Origin: Pelagibacteraceae bacterium AG-339-N18
GTDB lineage: Bacteria > Pseudomonadota > Alphaproteobacteria > Pelagibacterales > Pelagibacteraceae
Reading direction: 5' to 3'
Length of the DNA: 13,315 bases
Assembly (NCBI GenBank): GCA_003282055.1
Contig: QCAD01000019.1
Span: forward strand, 1 to 13,315
Below, one piece after another: positions 1-6,691 of this stretch. Numbering within the stretch: position 1 is the first letter of the stretch; the number at the start of each line of letters is the position of its first letter. The notes below the pieces were generated by a model that had not been told where the DNA came from, did not search any database, and worked only from the letters and a program-made list of their open reading frames with translations. The position numbers were made by a program, and so were the translations under genes.

Positions 1-189
1 GCTATTAAAAGAAAAAAAACAGCAAAAAAAAAGACCAAAAAAAAAATTAAGTTGGTCAAATCATCTAGAAAAAAAATAAAAACGAAAAGTAAGGTTAAAA
101 GAAAAGTGTCTGCGACCAAGAAACGTTTAAATAAATCTAGAAAAAACAATAACATAAAGCTAACTAACAAAAAAAAGAGGAGAAAAAAA
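1..189 (+). other. Lys/Arg-rich open frame running in phase into the aldehyde dehydrogenase
   Basis: This frame is open from the first base and reaches the dehydrogenase ATG at 190 with no stop. The other two plus frames contain stops early. Its 63 codons give about 28 Lys and 7 Arg and no Asp or Glu. Random A-rich DNA should yield many GAA/GAT codons, so the lack of acidic residues points to a real basic, nucleic-acid-binding-like peptide. It could be the tail of an upstream gene that lost its stop, or a long N-terminal extension of the dehydrogenase (TTG at 52 is one possible start). It could also be untranslated A-rich leader. The upstream part lies outside the window. Confidence 0.4.
176..183 (+). 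promoter_or_regulatory. Ribosome-binding site that decides the aldehyde dehydrogenase start
   Basis: AGAGGAGA lies 6-7 bases before the ATG at 190, a strong Shine-Dalgarno match at good spacing. It supports starting the dehydrogenase at 190 rather than at TTG 52. The same bases are read as Lys/Arg codons in the open frame upstream. Confidence 0.7.
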
Positions 190-1734
190 ATGAGTGCAGA
201 AGCAATGAAAGTGTCATCTGTATTAGATACTTCTCATTTAAAGGTGAAATTTCCGTTTAAAGCTAAGTATGGAAACTACATTAACGGAAAATTTGTAGAG
301 CCTAAATCTGGTAAATATTTTGATAATGTAAGCCCGATTTCAAATGAGAAAATCTGTTCAGTAGCACGATCAAATGAACAAGACGTTGAGGCAGCATTAG
401 ATGCAGCTCACGCGGCCTTCCCAGAGTGGGGAAAAACTGACATCACCACAAGATCAAATCTCTTGTACAAGATCGCTGATGTTTTAGAAAAAAATCTAAA
501 CTTATTAGCAGTTGCTGAATGTTTAGATAATGGAAAACCTATAAGAGAATGTATGGCAGCAGATTTACCATTAGTCGTTGATCACTGGAGATACTTTGCT
601 GGAGTTATTAGAGCAGAAGAGGGATCTATTGCTGAAATAGCTAACAATCAATACTCATACAATTTTCATGAACCACTAGGTGTAGTTGGTCAAATAGTTC
701 CATGGAATTTCCCATTATTGATGGCAACATGGAAATTAGCACCAGCACTTGCAGCAGGAAATTGTTCGGTTTTAAAACCAGCTGAGCAAACACCAGCATC
801 AATCATGGTAATGATGGAACTTATTGGAGATTTATTACCTCCAGGTGTTGTCAATATTGTGAGTGGTTTTGGATTAGAAGCAGGTAAACCTCTAGCATCT
901 TCTAAAAGAGTTGCTAAAGTTGCATTTACTGGTGAAACAACTACTGGAAGATTAATCATGCAGTATGCTGCACAAAACATAATTCCTATTACTTTGGAAT
1001 TAGGTGGAAAATCTCCTAACATTTTCTTTGAAGATATCATGGAAAAAGATGATGACTTCTTTGACAAGTGTATAGAGGGTTTTGTAATGTTTAATCTTAA
1101 CCAAGGTGAGGTTTGTACTTGTCCAAGTAGAGCTTTAGTTCAAGAGTCTATCTATGATAAGTTCATGGAAAGAGCTGTAGCAAGAACAAAAGCTGTTGTT
1201 CAAGACAATCCTTTAAAAATGGAAACTATGATTGGAGCCCAAGCCTCAGTTGAACAGATGGAGAAAATAAAATCTTATCTTGAACTAGGTAAAAAAGAGG
1301 GCGCTAAAGTTCTAACTGGTGGTAGTGTTGGTAAACTTAATAGTGGATTGGAAAAAGGTAATTACATCCAACCAACTATTTTTGAAGCTAACAATCAGAT
1401 GAGAATTTCTCAAGAAGAGATTTTCGGACCAGTTGTATCAGTGATCAAATTTAAAGATGAAGCAGAAGCATTAAAAATTGCTAATGATACTCTTTATGGT
1501 TTGGGAGCTGCTGTATGGACTAGAAATGGTAATATAGCTCACAGAATGGGTAGAGCGATACAAGCAGGAATAGTATGGACAAATTGTTATCATGCTTATC
1601 CAGCACACTCACCATTTGGTGGTTACAAACAATCAGGAGTTGGAAGAGAAACTCATAAAATGATGCTTAATCATTACAGACAGAATAAGAACTTACATGT
1701 GTCTTATGCTGAAAAGAAATTAGGCTTCTTTTAA
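190..1734 (+). CDS. NAD-dependent aldehyde dehydrogenase, ExaC/AcoD/AldB type
   Basis: This enzyme oxidises a short aldehyde, probably acetaldehyde or a similar product of alcohol oxidation, to the acid in the cytoplasm. From the ATG at 190 it is 514 residues, close to the family's usual length of about 506. Key parts of the ALDH fold are present: PWNFP with Asn173, LKPAE with Lys196 and Glu199 (Glu at this position favours NAD), ELGGKSP with Glu270 as general base, and [11 protein letters not shown] with catalytic Cys309 and Cys311. The [11 protein letters not shown] form marks the AcoD/ExaC branch. The next gene is DUF779, which commonly accompanies this branch. The true substrate is not shown by the sequence; no PQQ alcohol dehydrogenase is visible here. 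A basic open frame precedes it in phase. Confidence 0.9.
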   Translation: MSAEAMKVSSVLDTSHLKVKFPFKAKYGNYINGKFVEPKSGKYFDNVSPISNEKICSVARSNEQDVEAALDAAHAAFPEWGKTDITTRSNLLYKIADVLEKNLNLLAVAECLDNGKPIRECMAADLPLVVDHWRYFAGVIRAEEGSIAEIANNQYSYNFHEPLGVVGQIVPWNFPLLMATWKLAPALAAGNCSVLKPAEQTPASIMVMMELIGDLLPPGVVNIVSGFGLEAGKPLASSKRVAKVAFTGETTTGRLIMQYAAQNIIPITLELGGKSPNIFFEDIMEKDDDFFDKCIEGFVMFNLNQGEVCTCPSRALVQESIYDKFMERAVARTKAVVQDNPLKMETMIGAQASVEQMEKIKSYLELGKKEGAKVLTGGSVGKLNSGLEKGNYIQPTIFEANNQMRISQEEIFGPVVSVIKFKDEAEALKIANDTLYGLGAAVWTRNGNIAHRMGRAIQAGIVWTNCYHAYPAHSPFGGYKQSGVGRETHKMMLNHYRQNKNLHVSYAEKKLGFF

Positions 1735-1750
1735 TCAAATAATATATACT

Positions 1751-1775
1751 GGTCCATGATTCGCTATCATGGGCC
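1751..1775 (+). promoter_or_regulatory. 10-bp hairpin between the aldehyde dehydrogenase and DUF779
   Basis: GGTCCATGAT (1751-1760) pairs with ATCATGGGCC (1766-1775) around the loop TCGCT; one of the ten pairs is G-U. An A-run rather than a T-run follows, so it is not a standard terminator on the plus strand. It may be a processing, stability or attenuation element that sets the relative levels of the two genes. It also buries the upstream ATG at 1769. Confidence 0.55.
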
Positions 1776-1786
1776 AGAGAAAAAAT

Positions 1787-2140
1787 ATGAAAGTATCTGC
1801 AACACATTCGGCATTAAACTTACTATCGGAATTAAAAGAAAAATACGGTGAAAAACTGATGTTTCACCAGTCAGGGGGTTGTTGCGATGGAAGTGCACCC
1901 ATGTGTTTTCAAGAGGGAGAATTTCCTTTAGGAGATAATGATATAAAGTTGGGAGAAATTGGTGGAGTTCCTTTTTATATGAACGGTGATCAATATGAAA
2001 AGTGGAAACACACAGATCTTACAATAGATGCAGTAAAAGGTATTGGTGGAATGTTCTCGCTGGATAATGGCACAGGTAGACGATTTTTAACAAAATCTGA
2101 GATATGTCTTGTGGTAGACAACGATAATCCTAACCACTAA
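1787..2140 (+). CDS. DUF779 family protein, aldehyde dehydrogenase partner
   Basis: This small cytoplasmic protein belongs to the DUF779 family, often encoded next to AcoD/ExaC-type acetaldehyde dehydrogenases; its biochemical role is not established. The cysteine-rich stretch SGGCCDGSAPMC carries Cys32, Cys33 and Cys40 and could bind metal, which is inference. I place the start at ATG 1787 (117 aa). An in-frame ATG at 1769 would add six residues but lies inside the 1751-1775 hairpin, whereas AGAGA at 1776-1780 sits well before 1787. The gene follows the dehydrogenase by about 50 bases and is probably co-transcribed. Its stop is only 2 bases from the stop of the convergent thioesterase gene. 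Confidence 0.85.
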   Translation: MKVSATHSALNLLSELKEKYGEKLMFHQSGGCCDGSAPMCFQEGEFPLGDNDIKLGEIGGVPFYMNGDQYEKWKHTDLTIDAVKGIGGMFSLDNGTGRRFLTKSEICLVVDNDNPNH

Positions 2141-2142
2141 TT

Positions 2143-2613
2143 TTATTTTTTTAATTTAGCTGTAAATTTTAAATCTTCACTTTTAAAGAGAGATTTATTT
2201 TTCTCAATATATTCGTCCATTAAAAGACTTTTTTCCTTATCAAATTCAATGACTTTTCTATTGTTTAAATCAACGTGAAGAGCCAGCACTTCAAGAGTAG
2301 AGGCTAAAAATTTTTTTTCTTTGTGTACCATTTCAATTTTGTATTGAAGACGTTTTTTATCATGATCAAAATAAACCAAATTAATTTCCACTTCATCATT
2401 TAGCTTAAGCTCTTGATTATAAGTCATGTGGGATTCAACAATCATTGTACTCTTACCAGAGGTTTTTGCTGAATTTTCTCCCATTTTAAATTTATCATTT
2501 AAAACATCAGCACCATATTTATCAAAAATTAAAAGATAATATGAAACATTAAGATGGTTATTATAATCGATCCAATCTTTAATGATTTTCTGAGAACTTA
2601 AAAAAACTGACAT
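2143..2613 (-). CDS. Hotdog-fold acyl-CoA thioesterase (4HBT/YbgC-like)
   Basis: This 156-residue protein resembles single-domain hotdog thioesterases that hydrolyse acyl-CoA esters in the cytoplasm. The best evidence is the N-terminal WIDYNNHLNVSYY segment (residues 14-26), matching the D-x-N-x-H-x-N motif of the 4HBT group with Asp16 as candidate catalytic residue. The middle of the protein (MTYNQELKLNDEVEINL and following) reads as the alternating beta strands of the fold. Related proteins include the betainyl-CoA thioesterases of carnitine breakdown; a dioxygenase of the butyrobetaine hydroxylase type lies about 4 kb away, but a link is speculative. No Shine-Dalgarno precedes the ATG at 2613. 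It probably shares a transcript with the GYD gene upstream. Confidence 0.75.
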   Translation of the reverse strand: MSVFLSSQKIIKDWIDYNNHLNVSYYLLIFDKYGADVLNDKFKMGENSAKTSGKSTMIVESHMTYNQELKLNDEVEINLVYFDHDKKRLQYKIEMVHKEKKFLASTLEVLALHVDLNNRKVIEFDKEKSLLMDEYIEKNKSLFKSEDLKFTAKLKK

Positions 2614-2630
2614 AGGTTTTTTATTTAACT

Positions 2631-2668
2631 TTCATCCATGCCCAAAAGTTTAATCAGGCATGGATGAA
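2631..2668. promoter_or_regulatory. Perfect 12-bp inverted repeat between the GYD and thioesterase genes
   Basis: TTCATCCATGCC (2631-2642) and GGCATGGATGAA (2657-2668) are exact reverse complements around a 14-base loop. On the plus strand a TTTT follows the stem at 2669-2672, so it could end transcripts leaving the convergent DUF779 gene. On the minus strand no U-run follows, so between the co-directional GYD and thioesterase genes it may act as a 3'-stabilising or partial-termination hairpin. Confidence 0.65.
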
Positions 2669-2674
2669 TTTTGA

Positions 2675-2998
2675 TTATTGACCTACACCTTTGTACTTTT
2701 GTGCAATCTTAGCAGCGTGAGCAGCAATATCATTTAGATTTGTTTCTTCTAAAATCACAAGATTACATAAAGTTCCACTTGCTTCGGTTGCCATTTTAAT
2801 TCCAGCACCTTGTTCAAAGCTACCTTCAAACACAGCCATAAAATCATAAGCACCTCTTAGTCCACAAAATGAAACCATCTTTGCCCCTACTGCTTCTGCA
2901 GCAATTTGAGCAGCCTTTGATCTATCCGATCCAGGATCTTTACAGAATCCTTGAAAGCCTTGTGTAGTATAATTTCCTAAAGCATAAAATTTTGCCAT
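2675..2998 (-). CDS. GYD domain protein
   Basis: This 107-residue protein matches the GYD family of small ferredoxin-like alpha/beta proteins, named for a Gly-Tyr-Asp motif. Here GAYDFMAVFEG (residues about 49-59) carries GAYD at the expected place, and the chain starts with a beta strand YALGNYTTQGFQGF as usual. Family members are stand-alone cytoplasmic proteins of uncertain function, sometimes beside oxidative catabolic genes. The ATG at 2998 has a strong AAGGAG site 5 bases upstream, suggesting good expression. It is divergent from an aldehyde dehydrogenase operon across a short gap with an inverted repeat, so the two could share control. The fold assignment is firm, the function unknown. 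Confidence 0.85.
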   Translation of the reverse strand: MAKFYALGNYTTQGFQGFCKDPGSDRSKAAQIAAEAVGAKMVSFCGLRGAYDFMAVFEGSFEQGAGIKMATEASGTLCNLVILEETNLNDIAAHAAKIAQKYKGVGQ

Positions 2999-3016
2999 AG
3001 AGTCTCCTTTTGTTAA

Positions 3017-3042
3017 TTGTTTATGCTAGCATTGATAAACAA
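3017..3042. promoter_or_regulatory. Inverted repeat in the divergent GYD / aldehyde dehydrogenase promoter region, possible operator
   Basis: TTGTTTAT (3017-3024) and ATAAACAA (3035-3042) are exact inverted repeats around a centre that contains the palindrome GCTAGC. The site lies in the 104-base gap between two divergent genes, where a regulator could govern both. No regulator gene is in the window, and I could not place convincing -35/-10 boxes. Confidence 0.35.
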
Positions 3043-3102
3043 ATTTTTTAATAGCAAAAATTACACAGTAGACACAACCTACAGTAATGCTAAGTTAAAC
3101 AC

Positions 3103-4545
3103 ATGTACGAAAAATTTGGTCAATTTATTGATGGTAAATGGTGTCAGTCATCTGACAAATCAACATATGAAGTAATAAACCCAGCCAACGAGGAAGTGAT
3201 AGGACACGCATCAAAAGCTACGGCACAAGATGTTGATAGAGCATTAAAGTCAGCAGAAAAAGGATTAGAAGTTTGGAAAAAAACTGCTCCATGGCAAAGA
3301 TCTTATATTATTAGAAGCATTGCAGATAAAATGAGGGAGAAGCAAGACGTGCTTGCAAAATGGATGACTTTAGAAGTTGGAAAACCTTTTGCAGAAGCTA
3401 AAGGTGAAGTAGGGGGTGCTGCAGATATATTTGAATGGAATGCCGAAGAAACAAAAAGAATTTATGGACAAACAGTCGAAAGTAGATTTGAAGATACTAG
3501 AGTGCATGTATATTACCAACCAGTTGGTGTTGTTGCAGCTTTAACACCTTGGAATTTTCCAGCAGTTTTGTCAGCAAGAAAAATTTCAACTGCTTTAGCA
3601 GCTGGCTGTTCAGTAATAGTTAAACCTGATGTAATTACTCCTGGTATTGTAATGGAAATGGTTGATATCTGTAGAGAATGTGGTGTGCCCCCAGGTGTTG
3701 TTAATCTTTTATCAGGTGATCCACCAAGTATTGCACAACAATTAATAGCTTCTGATATTATAAAAAAAATTTCAATAACAGGATCTTCAAGAGTTGGAAA
3801 ATTAATATTAAAACAGGCTGCTGATAAAGTTCAAAGAGTCACAATGGAACTTTCAGGTCATTCACCTTTTATAGTATTCGATGATGCCGATATAAAAAAA
3901 GCTGCTGATATGGCAATTGCTGCAAAATTTAGAAACAACGGCCAAGTCTGCATATCCCCCAACAGATTTTATATTCATGAAAGTAAGAAAGATGAATTTG
4001 TAAATTTGTTCATTGAAAAAACAAAAAAATTAAAAATCGGAGATGGTATGGATCCAACAACAAAATTGGGTCCATTAACTACAAAAAAAAGATTAAATGA
4101 AATTGAGGAATTGGTTGAAAAAACAAAAAAAGAAGGTGCTAAGGTTTTACTTGGTGGAAAAAGACCTGCTGGTTTCAATAAAGGCTTCTTTTATGAACCC
4201 ACTATATTTGATGATGTTAAGGATGATTTTACAATCATGAAACAAGAACCATTTGGGCCATTAGTACCTATGTTATCATTTAATTCTTTTGATGATGTTA
4301 TCAAAAGAGCCAATAACCATGAACTTGGATTATGTAGTTATGTTTGTACTAACTCCATGGAGACTGCTCATTTAGCCTCTGAACATTTAGAGACAGGTTC
4401 AGTTGCAGTAAATACCCCAATGGTTGCATTAGCCGAAGCCCCTTTTGGAGGAATTAAGCAAAGTGGATATGGACGAGAGGGCGGGTCGATGGCAATTAAA
4501 GATTACCTAAATATAAAGTATACCCATCTTGGTATCAAAGGGTAG
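3103..4545 (+). CDS. NAD(P)-dependent aldehyde dehydrogenase, semialdehyde dehydrogenase-like
   Basis: This is a complete 480-residue ALDH-superfamily enzyme, the length of succinate-semialdehyde and related dehydrogenases. Catalytic parts are intact: TPWNFP with Asn151, VKPD with Lys174, MELSGHSP with Glu249, NNGQVC with nucleophile Cys283 and QEPFGPLVP near the C-terminus. After VKP the position usually held by Glu in NAD-specific enzymes is Val (VKPDVITP), which would tolerate NADP; this is inference. The next gene, three bases on, encodes a fumarylacetoacetate-hydrolase-family enzyme. Such pairs occur in sugar-acid, uronate and aromatic-acid breakdown, so a semialdehyde of a dicarboxylate is a likely substrate. 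No Shine-Dalgarno is visible. The exact substrate cannot be read from sequence. Confidence 0.88.
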   Translation: MYEKFGQFIDGKWCQSSDKSTYEVINPANEEVIGHASKATAQDVDRALKSAEKGLEVWKKTAPWQRSYIIRSIADKMREKQDVLAKWMTLEVGKPFAEAKGEVGGAADIFEWNAEETKRIYGQTVESRFEDTRVHVYYQPVGVVAALTPWNFPAVLSARKISTALAAGCSVIVKPDVITPGIVMEMVDICRECGVPPGVVNLLSGDPPSIAQQLIASDIIKKISITGSSRVGKLILKQAADKVQRVTMELSGHSPFIVFDDADIKKAADMAIAAKFRNNGQVCISPNRFYIHESKKDEFVNLFIEKTKKLKIGDGMDPTTKLGPLTTKKRLNEIEELVEKTKKEGAKVLLGGKRPAGFNKGFFYEPTIFDDVKDDFTIMKQEPFGPLVPMLSFNSFDDVIKRANNHELGLCSYVCTNSMETAHLASEHLETGSVAVNTPMVALAEAPFGGIKQSGYGREGGSMAIKDYLNIKYTHLGIKG

Positions 4546-4548
4546 TTA

Positions 4549-5394
4549 ATGAAACTTTTAAGGGTTGGAGAGCATGGTAAAGAAATCCCTGCAATTATTG
4601 ACAGCCAAAATAATTTACGAAATTTATCAAAAATTATAAATGATTTTACACCTGAAAATTTAAATTTTGAAATTTTAGATAAAATAAAAGAGTTAAATTT
4701 AAACTCTCTTCCCTTAATTAATAATAATCAAAGAATAGGACCTTGTGTAATTAAACCAGCAAATTTCATAGCAATTGGTTTAAATTATAAGGCTCACGCT
4801 GAAGAAACTAATTCTGATGCTCCAAAAGAGCCAATTGTTTTTAATAAATCACCAAATTGTATTATTGGACCTAACGATAATATTTTAATACCAAAAAACT
4901 CAAAGTCTTTAGATCATGAAGTTGAAATTGCATTAGTTATTGGAAGTAAAGCTAAATGTATAAAAGAAGATGAAGCACAAAATTATGTATTAGGTTACTG
5001 TATTTGTAATGATATAAGTGAAAGAGAATGGCAAAAAAACAGAGGAGGTCAATGGGTAAAAGGAAAATCTGGAGATACCTTTGGTCCATTGGGTCCTTAC
5101 TTAGTTACAAAAGATGAAATAGATGATTTGTTTAATTTAAATTTATCATTAGATCTCAACAAAAAAAGAAGACAAACTGGTAATACTAGTTTAATGATAT
5201 TTAATTTTAATTTCTTAATTTCACATATAAGTCAATTTTTAACTTTAATGCCAGGCGATGTAATTACAACAGGCACACCAGCAGGAGTAGGAATGGGAAT
5301 GAACCCACCAGATTATTTGAAAGATGGTGATGAAATAATTCTAAGAGTTGATAAACTTGGTGAACAGAAATCGAAAGTTGTTAAAGAGGAATAA
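4549..5394 (+). CDS. Fumarylacetoacetate hydrolase family enzyme
   Basis: This 281-residue protein has the C-terminal fumarylacetoacetate hydrolase fold, whose members cleave or isomerise 2,4-diketo or enol acids with a bound Mg2+ or Mn2+. Metal ligands are visible: DHEVEIA with Glu124 and Glu126, and CNDISERE with Asp155. KSGDTFGPLGPY (about 172-183) and TGTPAGVGMG are the usual active-site loops. The first 60 or so residues form the small variable N-terminal domain. It resembles the 280-residue group that includes 2,4-diketo-3-deoxy-L-fuconate hydrolases and proteins often mis-labelled ureidoglycolate lyase. It probably acts together with the adjacent aldehyde dehydrogenase in one catabolic route. 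Its stop overlaps the start of ccdA (TAATG), so the two are translationally coupled. Confidence 0.85.
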   Translation: MKLLRVGEHGKEIPAIIDSQNNLRNLSKIINDFTPENLNFEILDKIKELNLNSLPLINNNQRIGPCVIKPANFIAIGLNYKAHAEETNSDAPKEPIVFNKSPNCIIGPNDNILIPKNSKSLDHEVEIALVIGSKAKCIKEDEAQNYVLGYCICNDISEREWQKNRGGQWVKGKSGDTFGPLGPYLVTKDEIDDLFNLNLSLDLNKKRRQTGNTSLMIFNFNFLISHISQFLTLMPGDVITTGTPAGVGMGMNPPDYLKDGDEIILRVDKLGEQKSKVVKEE

Positions 5395-6101
5395 TGATTG
5401 AATTAATAATTGCTTTTGGTGCTGGATTGATAAGTTTTTTATCACCGTGTGTCTTACCACTCATACCAGGTTATATTTCATATATTTCTGGTAGCTCAAT
5501 TAATGAGCTTGTAGATAAGAAAAATATTAATTTATTTCCTATTATTTTATTTACAGTTGGTTTTTCCTTAGTATTTATAATCTTTGGAGCAGCCTCAACT
5601 TTTTTAGGACAAATATTTTTAGAAAATTCTTACGAGCTAAGAATAGCAGCAGGGTTAATAATTATTATTTTATCTCTTCATATAATTGGCATAATAAATC
5701 TTAAATTTTTAAATTATGAAAAAAGAATTCAAACAAATATTAATAAAAGTGTTTTTAGTCCTATATTAATAGGAATGGCTTTTGCATTTGGGTGGACACC
5801 ATGTATCGGACCCATTTTAGGATCGATTTTAGTGTTAGCAGCAACCGAACAAAGTTTAAGCCAAGGAATATTGTTATTATCTTTTTATTCTGTTGGTTTA
5901 GCTCTACCTTTTATTTTATCGGGTTATTTAATACAAAGGTTTCTTATATTTTCAAAAAACTTTAGAAAAAATATTAATCTAGTTTCAAAAATAGGAGGAA
6001 TAATACTATTGATCACTGGTATTTTGATATTAACAAATCAATTACAAGCCTTAGGATATTATTTACTAAATATTTTCCCTTTCTTACAAAATTTTGGTTA
6101 A
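5394..6101 (+). CDS. ccdA: Cytochrome c biogenesis membrane protein CcdA
   Basis: CcdA passes reducing equivalents from cytoplasmic thioredoxin across the inner membrane to periplasmic thiol proteins used in cytochrome c maturation. The 235 residues form about six hydrophobic helices. The two redox cysteines sit in the expected motifs, LSPCVLPLIPG (Cys19, first helix) and GWTPCIGPILG (Cys137, fourth helix). Length and layout match free-standing CcdA rather than the three-domain DsbD. The ATG overlaps the stop of the upstream hydrolase gene by one base, so translation probably depends on that gene. The periplasmic partner (CcmG/ResA-like) is not in this window, so the position inside a catabolic operon is unexplained. 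Confidence 0.9.
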   Translation: MIELIIAFGAGLISFLSPCVLPLIPGYISYISGSSINELVDKKNINLFPIILFTVGFSLVFIIFGAASTFLGQIFLENSYELRIAAGLIIIILSLHIIGIINLKFLNYEKRIQTNINKSVFSPILIGMAFAFGWTPCIGPILGSILVLAATEQSLSQGILLLSFYSVGLALPFILSGYLIQRFLIFSKNFRKNINLVSKIGGIILLITGILILTNQLQALGYYLLNIFPFLQNFG

Positions 6102-6109
6102 ACTAAATT

Positions 6110-6691
6110 ATGAAAATTTATCAAATAGACTCTAGTGCAAGAAAAGATGGCTCAACCTCAAGAGCTTTAGCGAAAAAACTTTTAAATAAAATAAAAAAAC
6201 CTGGGGATGAGGTTATCTATAGAGATCTAAATGACGAGATGGTTTTTGTATCTAATTTGACAGAATCAGGAATGAAAATAGATCCTAAGGATCAAACAGA
6301 AACACATAAAAAAATGTTTAAGCTCTCAGATACTCTTGTAAAGGAATTGAAAGAAAGTGATATCATAATTATATCAGCCCCTATTTACAATTATGGACCT
6401 CCAGCAACCTTAAAAGCCTGGTCCGATCTTGCTGCTAGAATTGGGGAAACCTTTAAATTTAAACCGAATGGAAGGAGAGAGGGTTTATTAAAGAATAAAA
6501 AAGCTTATTTAGTAATTACTTCTGGAGGCACCAAGCTTAATAGCAATGAAGATTTTCTTACACCTTGGTTAAAGTTTATTTTAAACTTTTTTGGTATAGA
6601 AAAGGTAGAGGTAGTGAGTGCTGATCAAATGTCACTAGATTATGAAAAATCAATAAGAGATGCTGAAAAACAGATAGAAAATATATCTTAA
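6110..6691 (+). CDS. FMN-dependent NAD(P)H oxidoreductase, AzoR-like
   Basis: This 193-residue flavodoxin-like protein resembles the AzoR group of FMN-dependent NADH:quinone/azo reductases, which perform two-electron reduction of quinones and thereby limit radical formation. The phosphate-binding loop is SSARKDGSTSRALA (about 8-21). The flavin and dimer-contact segment is PIYNYGPPATLKAWSDLAAR (about 91-110) followed by IGETFKF, as in AzoR (PMYN...L..Y.D...R.G.TF). A second loop, TSGGTKL, follows near residue 140. It starts 8 bases after ccdA on the same strand and is probably the last gene of that run. Its stop overlaps that of the convergent dioxygenase gene by 4 bases. The physiological substrate is unknown. 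Confidence 0.83.
   Translation: MKIYQIDSSARKDGSTSRALAKKLLNKIKKPGDEVIYRDLNDEMVFVSNLTESGMKIDPKDQTETHKKMFKLSDTLVKELKESDIIIISAPIYNYGPPATLKAWSDLAARIGETFKFKPNGRREGLLKNKKAYLVITSGGTKLNSNEDFLTPWLKFILNFFGIEKVEVVSADQMSLDYEKSIRDAEKQIENIS

Noticed and set aside
1..189. Poly-A-rich repeats at the left edge as a CRISPR or tandem repeat array
   Set aside because: There is no regular repeat unit or spacer pattern; the A-richness comes from lysine codons or composition.
690..1067. Minus-strand open frame inside the first aldehyde dehydrogenase gene
   Set aside because: It lies wholly opposite a well-conserved enzyme gene, resembles no family, and has no ribosome site; it is a shadow of the coding frame.
4689..4707. 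Inverted repeat AGAGTT / AACTCT inside the fumarylacetoacetate-hydrolase-family gene
   Set aside because: Six-base AT-rich arms are expected by chance in this composition, and the site lies in coding sequence with no flanking promoter-like features.
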